DNA of 64,000 nt, from the NCBI RefSeq assembly GCF_027409185.1, contig NC_084462.1, forward strand, positions 152,259,490 through 152,323,489. Reading direction: 5' to 3'. The first letter of the stretch is position 1. Each line of letters starts with the position of its first letter. The notes beneath the pieces are model-generated. The model made no database searches and was not told where the DNA came from. It saw only the letters and a program-made list of their open reading frames with translations. The DNA is from Cynocephalus volans (taxonomy: Eukaryota > Chordata > Mammalia > Dermoptera > Cynocephalidae). This document shows positions 8,288-20,079 of this stretch, in pieces. The position numbers and the translations under genes are program-made.

Positions 8288-10701
8288 TGTAGTGAATCGA
8301 ATTTTGACCCCCCAAAATTTCCTGAAGCTTGAATTTTGTCCCCCAAGTTTTATGTATTAAAAACTTGGCCTCCACCATGACTGTTAAGAGTGTGGGAAAT
8401 CCTGTTATGGTAATTGAAAGGTGGAGCCTTGAAGAGGTGATTTGGATTTAGGACCGTGCAGTAGTGAATGGATTAAATATAGCGGTCATTGGAATGGTTC
8501 TGAGGGCTTTAAAAGAAGAGGGAGAGTCTGCCTTTTGCTCTCTCTGCTCTCTCTGCTTCCATCATTTTGCAATGTGAGACCCCTGGGTCACTGTTGCCAC
8601 CACCAGATGGACTTTGGACTTCCCAGCCTCAGAAACTGTAAGCAATAAATTTCATTTTCTTTATAAATTACCCAGTTCCAGGTATTTTGTTATAAGCAAC
8701 AAAAATAGACTAATACAGAAAATTGGTACCAGAGAAGTGGGGTGCTGCTTATAACAAATACTTGAAAATGTGGAAGTGGCTTTGGAACTGGGTGTTAGGC
8801 AAAGGTTGGAGGAGTTTGGAGGACTCAGAAGAAGACAAAAAGACCAGGGAAAGTTTGAAATGACTTAGAGACTGGTTACGTGGTGGCGAGCAGAATGCTG
8901 ATAGAAATATGGACTGTAAAGACCATTCTAAGGAAGTCTCAGATAGAAATCAGAAGGAGTTTATTGGAAACATGGGCAAAGATCAACCTTGCTGTGAACT
9001 GGCAAGGAACTCAGCTGCATTGTGTCCACACCCTAGGACTTTGTGGAAGTTGGAACTTAGGAATTGTGAACCAGAACATTTGGCCGAAGAAATTTCTATG
9101 CAACAAAGCATTCAGGAAGCTGCATGGCTACTTGCAACAGCCTACGCTGAGTTATGGTGGCAAAGGCATGCCATAAAGCCAGAATTTAAAATGGAAGCAG
9201 AGTGTAAAACTTTAGAAAATTTGCAGCCTGGCCATGTGGTAGAGAAGCAGAGAGCATGCAATGGTGCAGCCCAGCAACTATTAGCTAGAAGAGTAGTACA
9301 ATGAAAAGGGATTATCAAGAGAAGGGGAAAAGGGCCCTGAAGGCATTGCAGAAGCCTCTGTGGCCAATCCTTCCATTTCAGGCCTAAGACCTAAGCAGAC
9401 AAAATGGTCTTGGGGAACAGGCCTGAGGCACCCTCCACAGGCTCACTGCTCAGGACCACCTTGGGAAGCTGCTTCTAGCACCAGCACCCCAGCTGCTTTG
9501 GCTGCTCCAGCCATGGCTAAATTGCTCCCAGGTGTGGCTGGACCCTCAGCTTTGGAAGATACAAGCCAGAAGCCTTGGCGGCGTCCACATGGTGTTGTCT
9601 TTAGGCTCATGGAATGCCAGAGCTGTGGAGGCTCGGGAGCCTTCACCCCAGTTTCAAAGTATGTATGGAAAAGTCTGGGGCCCAGGAAGAGATTTGCTGC
9701 AGGGATGGAGTCACCACAGACAGCCTTTGTTAGAGCAATGTTGAGCAGAAATGTGGGGTCAGAGTTGCAGCAGAGAAACCCCAACAGTGCCATGCCTAGT
9801 GGAGCTGTGAGAGCGGGACCACCATGGAGACCCCAGACCTGTGGAGCTACCAGAGTGGAACACCAGCCTGCAACAGCTGAAGTGTGGCCTGAGACCAGGA
9901 AAGCCATAGGAGCGGAGCTGCGCAAGGACTTGGGGATCCAACCCCCACACCAGTGTGCAGAGGACATTGAACATGGAGTCAAATTACAAGATTCACCAGC
10001 TTTGAGATTTAATGCCTGCCCTGTTGGGTTTCAGGCTTGTTTGGGACCTGTTACCCCTTTCTTTTGGCCTATTTCTCCCTTTTGGAATGGGAACATGTAC
10101 CCTATGTTTGTCCTACCTTTGTATCTTGAAAGTAGATAACTTGTATTGATTTCACAGATGGGACTTTGAACTTGGGACTCTTGAGTTGAAACAAGTTAAG
10201 ACTTTGGGGATGAAATGAAGGCATTTGCATGTGAAAAGGACATGAGTTTTGGGGGGCCAGGAGTGGAATGTAGTGGATTGAATTATGTCCCCCCAAAACT
10301 CACTGAAGCTTGAATTGTGTCCCCCAAGTTTTACGTATTAGAGACTTAGCCCCCACTGTGACTGTTAAGAGGGTGAGAGATCCTACCTATTATGGTAATT
10401 AAAAGGTGGAGCCCCAAAGAGCTGATTGGATTATAGGACCATGCAGTAGAGAATGAATTAAAAATGGTGGTCAGAGGAGTGGTTCTGGGGGTTTTCACAG
10501 AAGAGGAGAGTCTGCCTTTTTCTCTCTCTGCTCTCTCTTCTTCCACCACCTTGCAATGTGAGACTCTTGGGTCACTGCCGCCACTGCCAGATGGACTTTG
10601 GACTTCCCAGCCTCAGAAACTGTAAGCAATAAATTTCATTTTCTTTATAAATTACCCAGTTCCAAGTATTTTGTTGTAAACAACAAAAATGGACTAATAC
10701 A
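8288..10701 (+). mobile_element. Full-length MaLR-type LTR retrotransposon
   Basis: Paired LTRs at 8288-8717 and 10269-10701 start TGTAGTG and end ACTAATACA. The 5-bp duplication GGGTT flanks the element (8283-8287 and 10702-10706). The sequence after the 5' LTR, TTGGTACCAGAGAAGTGGGG, is the primer-binding region seen in this group. A purine-rich TTTTGGGGGGCCAGGAGTGG precedes the 3' LTR. The internal 1.55 kb has a 259-codon open frame (9360-10139) but no recognisable gag, pol or env domain. MaLRs are non-autonomous, so this is expected. Confidence 0.92.
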
Positions 10702-11081
10702 GGGTTGGGAAGAGGAGAAAGAGGTGTCAGGAAAGTCTTCCCACACCAGGTACTTCTGGCAACTGAGTCCAGTCTAGAGGGTTTAGATGGGAATTTTGGT
10801 CTCTAAAATTGGTCTCTAGGCAGAACTGAGGGAATTAAAGACAAGGGACATAGCAGTACTCTTTGTTACAGGCTGTCAACTGCTGTGGAACCTACAGCTT
10901 TGAAGCTATTAGTTTTCCATGAACTCTGTGATGATGTCTTGGTGTGTGCCCTCTTCATGTACACAAATAACATGACTAACCCACCACCATAATAGCACGT
11001 ATTTTCTGTTGTTGTGTTGTTTCCTACTAAGGTGATAGATTTGCACTGCTTCAATCAGACTCTTCCAACTGATCATCTTCT

Positions 11082-11160
11082 TGGTTTTTTGCTTGTTTTT
11101 GGTGGCTGGCCAGTACAGGGATCTGAATCCTTGCCCTTGGAGTTACAAGGTGGCATTCTA
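11082..11160 (-). mobile_element. t-SINE monomer, minus strand, diverged
   Basis: GGTGGCTGGCCAGTACAGGG followed by CTTGGAGTTACAAGG gives a reversed unit. The 17-bp duplication CCAACTGATCATCTTCT (11065-11081 and 11161-11177) is perfect. Confidence 0.88.
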
Positions 11161-11177
11161 CCAACTGATCATCTTCT

Positions 11178-11689
11178 GAATGATGGATGCATTTACAGAT
11201 GGCTGTTCAGGCTCAGGAGAACAGTCTGTAGCCATAAAATAGATAAAGTAAGCTCACCACATTCTGGAATTGAAGCCATGATCTTGGTCTCATCAGAAAG
11301 TCCTCTACCCAATTGAACAAACTCGGCCTAGATGAAGCTGTAATTGTCAGCTGGGAGATTCTTATACAGAAGAGAGCATTCATTCTCCTGCTTGCATATG
11401 TACCACTTACGTGCTCCTCTCAACTGGTTTTGTAAATTTCCATCTTTGCTTTAATTTTGTTCACATAGCACTCTTTAAATACTCTAATTATAATGAAGAA
11501 AAGAGAAGGAACTGAAGTGGTTCCTTTCCATTCCTCACTAGAAAGGTGATTCTTTACACTCTAATTGTAACTATTTCCTATCAGTCTATCCTTCTGAGAT
11601 TTAGCAGAGGAGAACAGAACACAAAATGTGGCACAATTAAAAGAGAATAAATGAAGAAGAAAATTAAAACAGTTAACAATTATTAATCA
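11178..11689. other. Intergenic, nothing recognised
   Basis: AT-rich, with no supported gene, RNA or repeat. Confidence 0.45.
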
Positions 11690-11890
11690 TTTTTAATGTG
11701 CATAATTTTTAAAATTCCAGAACAGCCCAAGGAGGTAGGCATACTTATTAGGTGTGATTTATCAGTGAAAAATAGAAGCTTAGAGAAATGAAGTACCAGC
11801 TAGAAAGTCACAGCTAGGGCTCAGACTGAGAATTCTCACCCAAAAAAGTCCTACTCCAGATTTTACGCTCTTAATCTCTGCTATATCACT
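11690..11890 (+). repeat. MIR3-like fragment
   Basis: Contains CAGCCCAAGGAGGTAGGCAT, GAAGCTTAGAGAAATGAAGT and AAGTCACAGCTAGGGCTCAG, the diagnostic MIR order (AGGTAGGTA, AGAGGTTAAGT, CACACAGCTAG). Confidence 0.65.
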
Positions 11891-12989
11891 TTCCTGAAAT
11901 GAGAAAATAAGAAAGGAGAAAAATAGTGACAAGAAAAGGGAGAGTTGAAGAGAGGACACAGAAAGGAGGAAGGGACTCAAGTAGTTTCTACATTCTGGAA
12001 AATAACTGAGCAGAATTAACACTGCCTTCAAAAGAGAACTATTTCCCTCAACACTCGTTCTATTGTTTAAAAAAAGTCACTGCATTGTCTCCTTTTCTTT
12101 TTCTAACTTTGCACAGTGCTCAGAATAACACTATCAAAATAGCATGTGTTCAATAAACCCTATTGACTAACCAAAAGATTTGCACAAGAAGCACTGACAG
12201 ACTCTTAGACCTGCAGGTACATTATAAGATCTGTGGCAATGAGACCTTTTGGGACATGTTTTCCATTGTTTATTGCTTGTCTAAGGTGATAAGGTCATAA
12301 GAGCCAACCCTCCTGGGAGTGGCACTCATAAAACTGTCTGCCGTATAATGAGTATTGTAGTGACTTTCTGTCATGGGTTCTACTGCAGCTTCCAGACGAG
12401 CCTGAGTGGTCTGAGCTCTATCCCCATCCTCACCGCCAGTCTAGGGTAGGTAGACCTAGGAAAATGAGTTACAAAGAAGGGTTTTCTAGGTGCTACTGGA
12501 AAATATGCTTCCTTACTTTTGAGAAAGAACCATAGAAGTTAGAAGGAGATGAAAAGGGAGGAGATTAGCCCAATAACTACTAGAAGGCTTCCAGAACCCC
12601 AGGAACTTTCCTCAAGATGAAGTCAGCATTGGGGACAGCCCAGCAAAAAGCTGGAAAGAGCCACTAGATCCAACAATCCCAAGTTGTCCCCTACCTGTGA
12701 CTTCCTGTTTTCAAACCAATAAATTTCTTTATGATAGAAGCTAATTTGAGGTTGAGTTTTCTGCTACTCATATTCTAAGGCATCCTACTGATAGAGTCTG
12801 GTAAACAGAAAAAATGATGAACACGCATTCCCAGCATAGTTCACTCATTCAAGCTTTTCTTCCCCTTTTGTGATTATGACAGCCTGCTCACCTGCCAGAT
12901 GCAGCCTTTCTCCAGTCATGGCAGCATAGCTGAAAAAGCCCAGCCAGGGTCCCAATGCCTCGGTCTTTCAATTCATCCATCCATCCAGC
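11891..12989. other. Intergenic, unassigned
   Basis: No gene is supported. A (CATC)n-like stretch lies at 12972-12990. The remainder may be old decayed repeat that I cannot name. Confidence 0.4.
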
Positions 12990-13450
12990 TGACGGATCAA
13001 TAAATTTCTATCAAACATTTACTGTGAGCAAGACATTTTGTTAGACACTGTAAGTCTACCGAAAAGGAAAAAACATCAGATGCTCTCAGCTCTCAGAGAC
13101 CTTATGGTCTAAAAGGTGAGAAAAATATGTACATAATTGACTATGGCAAAATGTATGAAATTAAGTATCACTAGAGAAGTACAGATAATAAAGTGCCATA
13201 GCAGATCAACAAAAGGAAGAGACTGTTTCCAGCTGGGAGGATCTGGGCCACTTTCGTGGAGAGGATGGATTTTGCACTACATCTTGGATGATACAGAACT
13301 GGCACAGAGGAAACAAGTGTTCCTGGCAGAGCAGAGCAGAAGCAAAGGCCCAGAAGAAAATCACAGAGAATTGACGGGAAACAGTTGGCTGGAAAACAGC
13401 CTTGGAACTTGGAAGGGTCATTGAGGCCAGATGGCGAAGGGATGTAATTC
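12990..13450 (+). repeat. L2 3' end
   Basis: AACATTTACTGTGAGCAAGA, GACACTGTAAGTCTACCGAA, GACCTTATGGTCTAAAAGGT, TGGCAGAGCAGAGCAGAAGC and AAAGGCCCAGAAG follow the order of the L2 3' consensus. The overlapping reading frames here are antisense or sense shadows of this repeat. Confidence 0.65.
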
Positions 13451-14019
13451 CAGGTCAAGGTATTATTCTGTGGGCAGTAGGGTGGATATGACTGAGGGAT
13501 GAGCTGGGCAGTAGAATGTGGTCTTGAAAGAAAGGAACAGTATTCAAGATGGAGTACAGCAGGAACAGATAGAGGAACGTGGGTGAGTGGGTTCAGTTAT
13601 GCATATGGAAATGCTCTCCTGCACTCATGAGCCAGGCTTGGAAGATTCAGGAGACTCTAACGCAGGTGGGTCTAGGATGAGGGGTGGCTACTCAGCATCT
13701 GGGAGTATCAAGCCAGTCCCTCATGGGTCAGGCCCAGCCAGCAGCCCTGTGCGCAGTGACATTAGGAACTCCCAGGTCAGAACCACGTAGACCAATAAGA
13801 AATAGGTGAGTGTTGCATGCTTCCAGTGGCCAGACAGGTGAGCATGTGAGCAAAGACGACAGGACCCAGAAGTGGAGCAAACCTGGTAAGGACAGGAAAA
13901 AAGCAATTCAGGAGCTGACTGGGCAGCAGCATCAGAGACCCAGGTAAAAGGTCCCAGGCAAAGGGTCAAGAGGCTAGGCACGGAATCAGGACAACAGCTG
14001 TGTTGCAGAGACAATGTGA
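13451..14019. other. Intergenic, likely continued L2-type sequence
   Basis: Purine-rich sequence such as GTGGTCTTGAAAGAAAGGAA is compatible with old L2 but is not diagnostic. No gene is supported. Confidence 0.35.
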
Positions 14020-14420
14020 AGAGAGCACAGTCTTCAGAGTCAAGCAGCCTTAAATTTGAATCCAAGAGTGTTTTATCTGCTGTGCAACTTTTTTTTTTTT
14101 TTTTTTTTGTCTTTTTCGTGACCGGCACTCAGCCAGTGAGTGCACGGGCCATTCCTATATAGGATCCGAACCCGCGGCGGAAGAGTCGCTGCGCTCCCAG
14201 CGCCGCACTCTCCCTAGTGCGCCACGGGCTCGGCCCTGCTGTGCAACCTTTAACAAGCCACCTAACCTCTCTGAGGCCTCCTGTTCCCTAACTAGAAAGA
14301 AACATAATAATGTCTACTTCACAGAGTTGTTATTAGGAGTATAAATAATATATGAAAAGTGCCTGGCACTTAGAGCACTCAATAAATGAGAGCTGTTGTT
14401 ATTATCAATATCATCCTCAT
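14020..14420 (+). repeat. MIR, split by a t-SINE
   Basis: AGAGCACAGTCTTCAGAGTC and TTAAATTTGAATCCAAGAGT come before the SINE. CCACCTAACCTCTCTGAGGC, GTGCCTGGCACTTAGAGCAC and TCAATAAATGAGAGCTGTTG come after it. Together they form one near-complete MIR. Confidence 0.85.
14089..14235 (-). mobile_element. t-SINE, variant with GC-rich first unit, minus strand
   Basis: A T-run, then GTCTTTTTCGTGACCGGCAC, TATATAGGATCCGAACCCGC, CGCTGCGCTCCCAGCGCCGC and GCGCCACGGGCTCGGCCC. The 12-bp duplication CTGCTGTGCAAC (14077-14088 and 14236-14247) is perfect. This form differs from the standard dimer: the anticodon arm reads GCGCTGGGAGCG on the sense strand and the second unit is truncated. Confidence 0.9.
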
Positions 14421-14429
14421 TATTTATGT

Positions 14430-15110
14430 TGAGCCATAGAGATTGCTTCGGCTCAGGTTAAGAAGATAAAGCAAATGAGAGGTGCATTTGCCAAGAACAG
14501 AGAAACCAGGAGGGGGAGCTGGGCATCTCCAGAACTGATCCCAAATGCCTTCTCTCGCTTCTGTATCGGTCATTTGTAATTGTCAGATTGCCCATTTGTT
14601 CTTATGCTTGGTGATACTAACAGCATTGTCACCAAAGTCATCATTCCCTCCCACAAAAATAAGAACCCTTGATTTCTGTTAAACCAGCCACACAGCCTGT
14701 GTTCTGGCCCTGGTATAACCATTCATCTTTTCTGCGGGGTGACCTGTCATTGGTATTCAGGGATACTTGGGGTTTCTGACAACCATTTCTACGGTTTCTG
14801 GCCAGATCTCATTAGCTAAGTGAGGTCGAGTCCAGTGAGATTAATGCTGACAGGGGAGATGGGAGTGGGGGTGGGGACACACATGATTACCTGAGATGGT
14901 GCTTGTGATGAGAGGACATTACTGACCCAGCATGGAGCCAGGGGATGCTTTATGGGGTTGAAAACCAAGGTCAAAACCTTCTGCAGTCTCTGAGGAGTCC
15001 TGTGACAATGTATTTCATCAGATGAAAACATTGACCACAGGGATCCTGCATGTTTCCAACTAATGTGGTTTGTCTGCCCTCTTTATATTTGATTCACTCA
15101 GCTATTAGAA
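14430..15110. other. Intergenic, nothing recognised
   Basis: No supported gene or repeat; ordinary base composition. Confidence 0.4.
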
Positions 15111-15116
15111 CCCAGT

Positions 15117-15510
15117 CAAATAATAACCAACATTTATTAAGCCCTTACTACATGGCAGGCTAAAGATAGGTTAAAATGCTGGGCTAAATTATTTACATTC
15201 CAGGCAGGCCCGTGGCTCACTCAGGAGAGTGTGGTGCTGATAACACCAAGGCCATGGGTTTGGATCCTATATAGGGATGGCCAGTCCGCTCACTGGCTGA
15301 GTGTGGTGCTGACAACACCAAGCCAAGGGTTAAGATCCCCTTACCGGTCATCTTTAAAAAAAAAAAATTATTTACATTCCATCCTATTTAATCCTTACCA
15401 CAACGCTATGAAGTCAGAACTATTGTTTGCTCCATTTTACAGACAAATAGAAGCTCAGAGAGGTTAAGCAACTTTTCTCAGGCCACACAGCGAGCAAAAC
15501 TATTGAGCAT
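15117..15510 (+). repeat. MIR-type repeat, split by a t-SINE
   Basis: AACATTTATTAAGCCCTTAC lies before the SINE. TCCTATTTAATCCTTACCAC, CTCCATTTTACAGACAAATA, GAGAGGTTAAGCAACTTTTC and GGCCACACAGCGAGC lie after it. Confidence 0.8.
15203..15364 (+). mobile_element. t-SINE dimer, + strand
   Basis: GCAGGCCCGTGGCTCACTCA, GTGCTGATAACACCAAGGCC, GTGCTGACAACACCAAGCCA and CCTTACCGGTCATCTTTAAA. The 17-bp duplication AAATTATTTACATTCCA flanks it (15186-15202 and 15365-15381). Confidence 0.93.
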
Positions 15511-15564
15511 GTTGGGAACCCAGGTTTTGTTAATTCCGGATCTCTAGCTCTTTATTAAAATACT

Positions 15565-15735
15565 AACTGGTGCTTCTCACACTTTAACGTGCATACGAAT
15601 CACCACAGGATTTGTTAAAATGAAGGTTTTGGTTCAGTAGTCCTAGGTGGGGCTTGAGATGCTACATTTCTAACAAGCTCCTAGGCTATATGTCTGCTGT
15701 TGGTCCCTGGGCCATACTTCGAGTAGTCTGATAAC
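15565..15735 (+). mobile_element. MER5A-like hAT-Charlie MITE
   Basis: CTGGTGCTTCTCACACTTTA, GTGCATACGAATCACCACAG, GCTACATTTCTAACAAGCTC and CATACTTCGAGTAGTC match the MER5A plan. The termini are diverged. Confidence 0.7.
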
Positions 15736-15827
15736 TTGGTTCACAGTGAGTGGTTGGTAGGTTTCTCTTTGAAGGAGGTTGGATTTTGGTCTTACATAGG
15801 AGGCTTCTAAACCATGAAGTGTGTATT

Positions 15828-17290
15828 TTAGTTCCATGCTAAGTAACAAATTATCACAAATTCAGCACCTTAAAACAACATCCATTTATTATCTCACAGT
15901 TTTCCACAAAACTGGAAAACTGACGCTGCTCAGGTTCTCACAAAGCTGAATCAAGTTTCAAGTTGTGTTCTCATATGGAGCTCATTCAGATGGTCACAGA
16001 ATTCAGTGTTTTGTGGCTAGAAGACTGAGGCCCCTGTTTCCTGGCTGACTGTCAGCTGGGGGCCACTCTCAGTTCCTAGAGACTGATGCATTTCTTGCCG
16101 CCTGGCCCTTCTATGGTCAAAGCCAGCAGTGGAGAATCTCCCTTTTGTTGAATTCCTCTCACACTTTGAATCTCTTTGACTTTTTCTGTCTCTGGCTTAC
16201 AGAGCCAGATTTAAAGGGCTCATGTGATTAGGTCAAGCCCACCCAGACAACCTCTCTATCTTAAAGTCAATTTGAGATAGGAGGTGCTCAGTTTCCCTGA
16301 GTTCAGGTTTTAGGACACACCTTTGGGTTTCAAACCACTCTCCATGGTCTCAGGCCCCTCCCCTAATCCCTTCCCTGGAGGAGAGTTACTATTGCTTGTT
16401 GGACCTATTTTTGGTACCAACATGGGGAGATTGAGACCATAAGGAGTGGACTTATGCAAATCCAGTAGCTAAGCATGCTCACTAAAAGGAATTTATACCA
16501 GCTTATATGACCCCAGCGACTGAGTATGCTCAGTAGAAGGGAGTTTATCTTTGAATGACCTTCCACTAGAGGTGATAAAGAGCATAGAATATTCTTGAAT
16601 ATGTTCAGTGCATGTGATAGGACTTGACCAATGAACATGCTCCTAAAGGAGACCAACTGAGCATGTGCAAGACTATGTTACATAACAGGTAACCACCTCC
16701 TTAATTGAACATTCATTAGATAGCACAGATATGTATTAGATAGTGAAAATATAAAAGCCAAATCCCCACAGAAGGCAGGGTTGCTGCTTACTTTCCTGGG
16801 GCCAAATCACACTTCGCTGGCTGCGGTGTGTATGCTTTACTTTTGTGTTAAGCTTACTTTTAGCAGTTGGCTGCTCAGTGTCTTGAGCCAGCCTGCACTC
16901 TCTACTAAACTTTGTGTGTATTTCTTACTTTTGTGTTAAACTTGGTGTGTGGGACCTGCCCAGTCATTGGAGCTATGCCACACTCTCTCTGTGAAATCTG
17001 TATCTCTTATTTGTCATATTAAACCTGTTCTCACTTTCTACTGTAACTCTGCTCTTGAATTCTTTCTGGTGGCAGAGTCAAGAACCTGGTAAGAGGACAG
17101 GGTGAGTTGAGGCCAGCTATTGGGCCTCCCAGACCCTCTCCTCTGGCATCAAATTGACTTGGGACCTTAATTACATCTGCAAAATACCTTCGCAGCAGAC
17201 CTAGATTAGTGTTTGATTGAATAACTGGGAGAAGGCTCATGGATTTCAGGGGCAGGAAAGCTTGGGGGCTATTTTAGAATTCTGCCTATC
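15828..17290 (-). mobile_element. MLT1-type LTR, minus strand, split by an ERV LTR
   Basis: The left part has AAAACAACATCCATTTATTATCTCACAG and CTGACTGTCAGCTGGGGGCC. The right part has GACTTGGGACCTTAATTACA and TCTGCAAAATACCTTCGCAG. These are consecutive pieces of a reversed MLT1 LTR. Confidence 0.75.
16273..17148 (+). mobile_element. Solo LTR of an endogenous retrovirus
   Basis: The block starts TGAGATAGGAGG and ends CTCTGGCA, the TG...CA ends of an LTR. The near-identical 6-mers TCAATT (16267-16272) and TCAAAT (17149-17154) flank it. A TATA-like ATATAAAAGCC (about 16749) and an ATTAAACC poly(A)-signal-like site (about 17022) support the + orientation. Between 16470 and 16670 a motif like GCATGCTCA(G/C)TA(G/A)AAGG recurs several times. 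No internal retroviral region is present. Confidence 0.65.
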
Positions 17291-17985
17291 ATAAAGAGTT
17301 TTGGTTTTCCTGAATGGGACTGCTGATCGATCAATGTTTTTAGAGTCACAGAAATTAAGACTATATAAGCTGCTTCTTGTCTGCTTTCATTTTTACTCAT
17401 TTGTTGTAAGCCTCTCCTTTAGTATAAAATGTACTAGCAATGGTTTCAAAATAAAAATGAACTGTCAATTTCCAGCAAATTGCTTTCTCTTGTTTGTTGT
17501 GTAAACTGAAACTGTAAAATTGCAACTGATACACAGATAATTTGGGGTTTTTCACTGACTCATTAGCAATGTCCAGGAATGTCTTCAGATGCACTAATGT
17601 TTACGTGAAGGCAGATCTTACTCAAGATGACGTGAGCCAACACATTAGTGCCTGCATTTTGATGAAGGAGGGTTTGCGATATCCTGACGTCAATGATCTG
17701 GCTGAGATTGCAGGAATCAAACCTATCTTTTCCTATTTCTAGCCTATTTTCCTTCCAATGGCATGCTCCTATGGTTACATGGCTTAGAAAATGTTAACCC
17801 AGTATTGTTTATCTTACTTGTGTCTGAGAGAAGAGAAGTCAAAGAAAGAAGTGGGAAGCAAGCTGCTAGAAACCTCCCGGGGAGGGACTTCCCAGCATTT
17901 TCTATACTGGAGAGAGTTCTCCTCCCAAGCAGAGCAGTGAGAGAGAAGTAAAACACACACCCTGTAGATTCTGGGTTTGGAAAGT
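17291..17985. other. Intergenic with an unexplained open frame
   Basis: The frame at 17542-17742 (+) reads through 66 codons to a TAG and ends ...FSYF. I do not recognise it, no ATG with good context opens it, and no repeat explains it. Other frames here overlap on both strands, so chance is a real possibility. Confidence 0.3.
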
Positions 17986-17987
17986 GT

Positions 17988-18344
17988 GGCTGTCAGTCTG
18001 TTTGGGTTGCTATAACAAAATACCATAGACTGGGTGGCTTATAAACAACCGAAATTTATTTCTCACAGTTCTAGTGGCTAGGAAGTCCAAGATCAAGGTG
18101 CCAGCATATTTGGTGTCTGGTAAGGACCTGCTTCCTGGTTCGTAGATAGCTGTCTTCACATGGCAGAAGGGACAAGGGAGTCCTCTGGGATTTCTTTTAT
18201 AAGGGCACTAATCCCATTCATGAGGGCTCCACCCTCATGACCTAATCATCTTCCAAAGGTCCCACCTCCAAATACCAACACATTGAAGATTACGTTTCAA
18301 CACACGAGTTTTGTAGGGACACACATGCAGTCTGTTGCAGTGGC
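17988..18344 (-). mobile_element. MLT1A-like solo LTR, minus strand
   Basis: TTGCTATAACAAAATACCAT, GACTGGGTGGCTTATAAACA, TTATAAGGGCACTAATCCCA, CCACCCTCATGACCTAATCA and CCACCTCCAAATACCAACAC are reversed MLT1A landmarks. Confidence 0.85.
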
Positions 18345-19791
18345 CAACAACAGCCCCCCATCAAGAGGTAGAGCTAGGCAGGACATAGTACTGGTGATTC
18401 TGTTTCACTGCAATTCTCCTTAGCACCTCCAAAGCTATAGCAAGATCATCACACAGGAAATATCACAGTTTTCTTTGCTCACACACAGCATAGAGCACAG
18501 TAAGGTAATAGCTGTAGGGAAATCCAGGTGTCCATTGCCACATCAGGGTGACAGGGTGGGGGTGATTGGCAGTGGTGTTGCTTTCTCCAGAGCTTAAAAT
18601 GCATGGCTGAGTTGACTGTCCTTAGCCACATTTTTGCCAACACAAAACAAGCTCTGCTTTGCATTTTTGGTCCCATAGCATCATTTTAAAAATATGAATC
18701 ATAAAAGCAGCGCATTTCTGTTGTGCCTGTTGAGACATGCTTTATCACCCTTCTATTTCAATGTCAAGAAAATGATGCTATCATTCCAGCTGGGAGGTAT
18801 TTTGATTATTCCAGACAGAAAACTGGCTGATCACATTGTGAATGTGTGTGTGCACTTGTGTGACTGTGCTTCCTTTCTGGGGCTAAGAAGGAAATTGCTT
18901 CATCTTAGCAATGGATAAATGCATTTTGATGGTAACTGATTACTAAGTTGAGACTTTCTATAAAATCTTCCCAGCATCATGGCAATTTACTAACAGACAA
19001 AGAGAATTCCTTGCTAAAGGCATCATTAGCAAAAATCCTGTGCCACTAGCTTCTAAATAGAAACATAAATGTAGGGTAGTAAAGTAGAGACTAGAAATAA
19101 AATAGGAGGGTTGGAGAAAATGATCTCTAACGGCCCCTTTGATTTAAAGAAAATTCCAAGTTTAACATTGGAAGACTTAGAAATGATAAATGCCTGAAAA
19201 GGGAGAGTATAAATTTAGGAAGGTAATGGAAATCTTCTCAACCAATCAATGAATTTGTGAATATGCACAAATTTGCACTTGTGTGTGTCTGCTGTGTCCC
19301 CAACATTGAGGGGAATATTTTTTTAAATCCCAGAGTGATGGCTCAGTTGATGGCAGGATGGAAAGGACTCAAAGACCAGCCAGAAGCCCTGGATCAAGGC
19401 AAGCATTCCCAAAAGGTCTTGGCAGAAAGAGTCAGACTGAGAAGCAGGCTGGCTTCTTGTGCCAGGGAGGATGAGAGGTGGGTGGAGCACAACCCACACA
19501 GTACAGAGGTCTGGGCAGTCATGTGATCCAAATTGGCTATTCTGGATAGTGGGCAGCAGGGACTGCACCCTGGAGGGTGAGGTTCAGAGGTAGGATTTGG
19601 GTTCTTAAGAGGATTAACAGGAACAAGAGCTCAACACCGAATCCAGAAAAATGGGATATCAGCAGAGGTCACCAAAAAAGGATTCAGGGACAGGTTGTTA
19701 GGGACCTGATCTCCAGGCATACAGCTGGCTACTAGAATTAGGGAAGATTTATGTAGGCTCAATAACAAGGCTGGTTTGATGCTATTCCCTT
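18345..19791. other. Intergenic, unassigned
   Basis: No supported gene. Short frames at 18694-18918 and 19257-19526 lack domains and overlap opposite-strand frames. Confidence 0.4.
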
Positions 19792-19808
19792 GAAAAACTG
19801 CCTTAGGG

Positions 19809-19985
19809 GGGCCGGCCTATGGCTCACTCAGGAGAGTGTGGTGCTGATAACACCAAGGCCACGGGTTCGGATCCCATATAGGGATGACCGGTTAGCGCAT
19901 TGGGTGAGCGTGGTGCTGACAACACCAAGTCAACGGTTAAGATCCCCTTACTGGTCATCTTTTAAAAAAAAGAAAAAAGAAAAAA
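19809..19985 (+). mobile_element. t-SINE dimer, + strand
   Basis: GGCCGGCCTATGGCTCACTC, ACGGGTTCGGATCCCATATA, GACCGGTTAGCGCATTGGGT, CCTTACTGGTCATCTTTTAA and an A-rich tail. The 17-bp duplication GAAAAACTGCCTTAGGG (19792-19808 and 19986-20002) is perfect. B-box-like GGTTCGGATCC is intact in the first unit. Confidence 0.95.
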
Positions 19986-20079
19986 GAAAAACTGCCTTAG
20001 GGCTCCTTAAATTCTCCCAGACTATAGAGATACTCTAGGGTGTAAGCAGCTCCCAGCTGAGCTAATTGCCAAAACATAT

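Noticed and set aside
9360..10139. 259-codon + frame
   Set aside because: Lies wholly inside the internal region of a MaLR element; the related element at 48607 does not keep it open, and no domain is recognisable.
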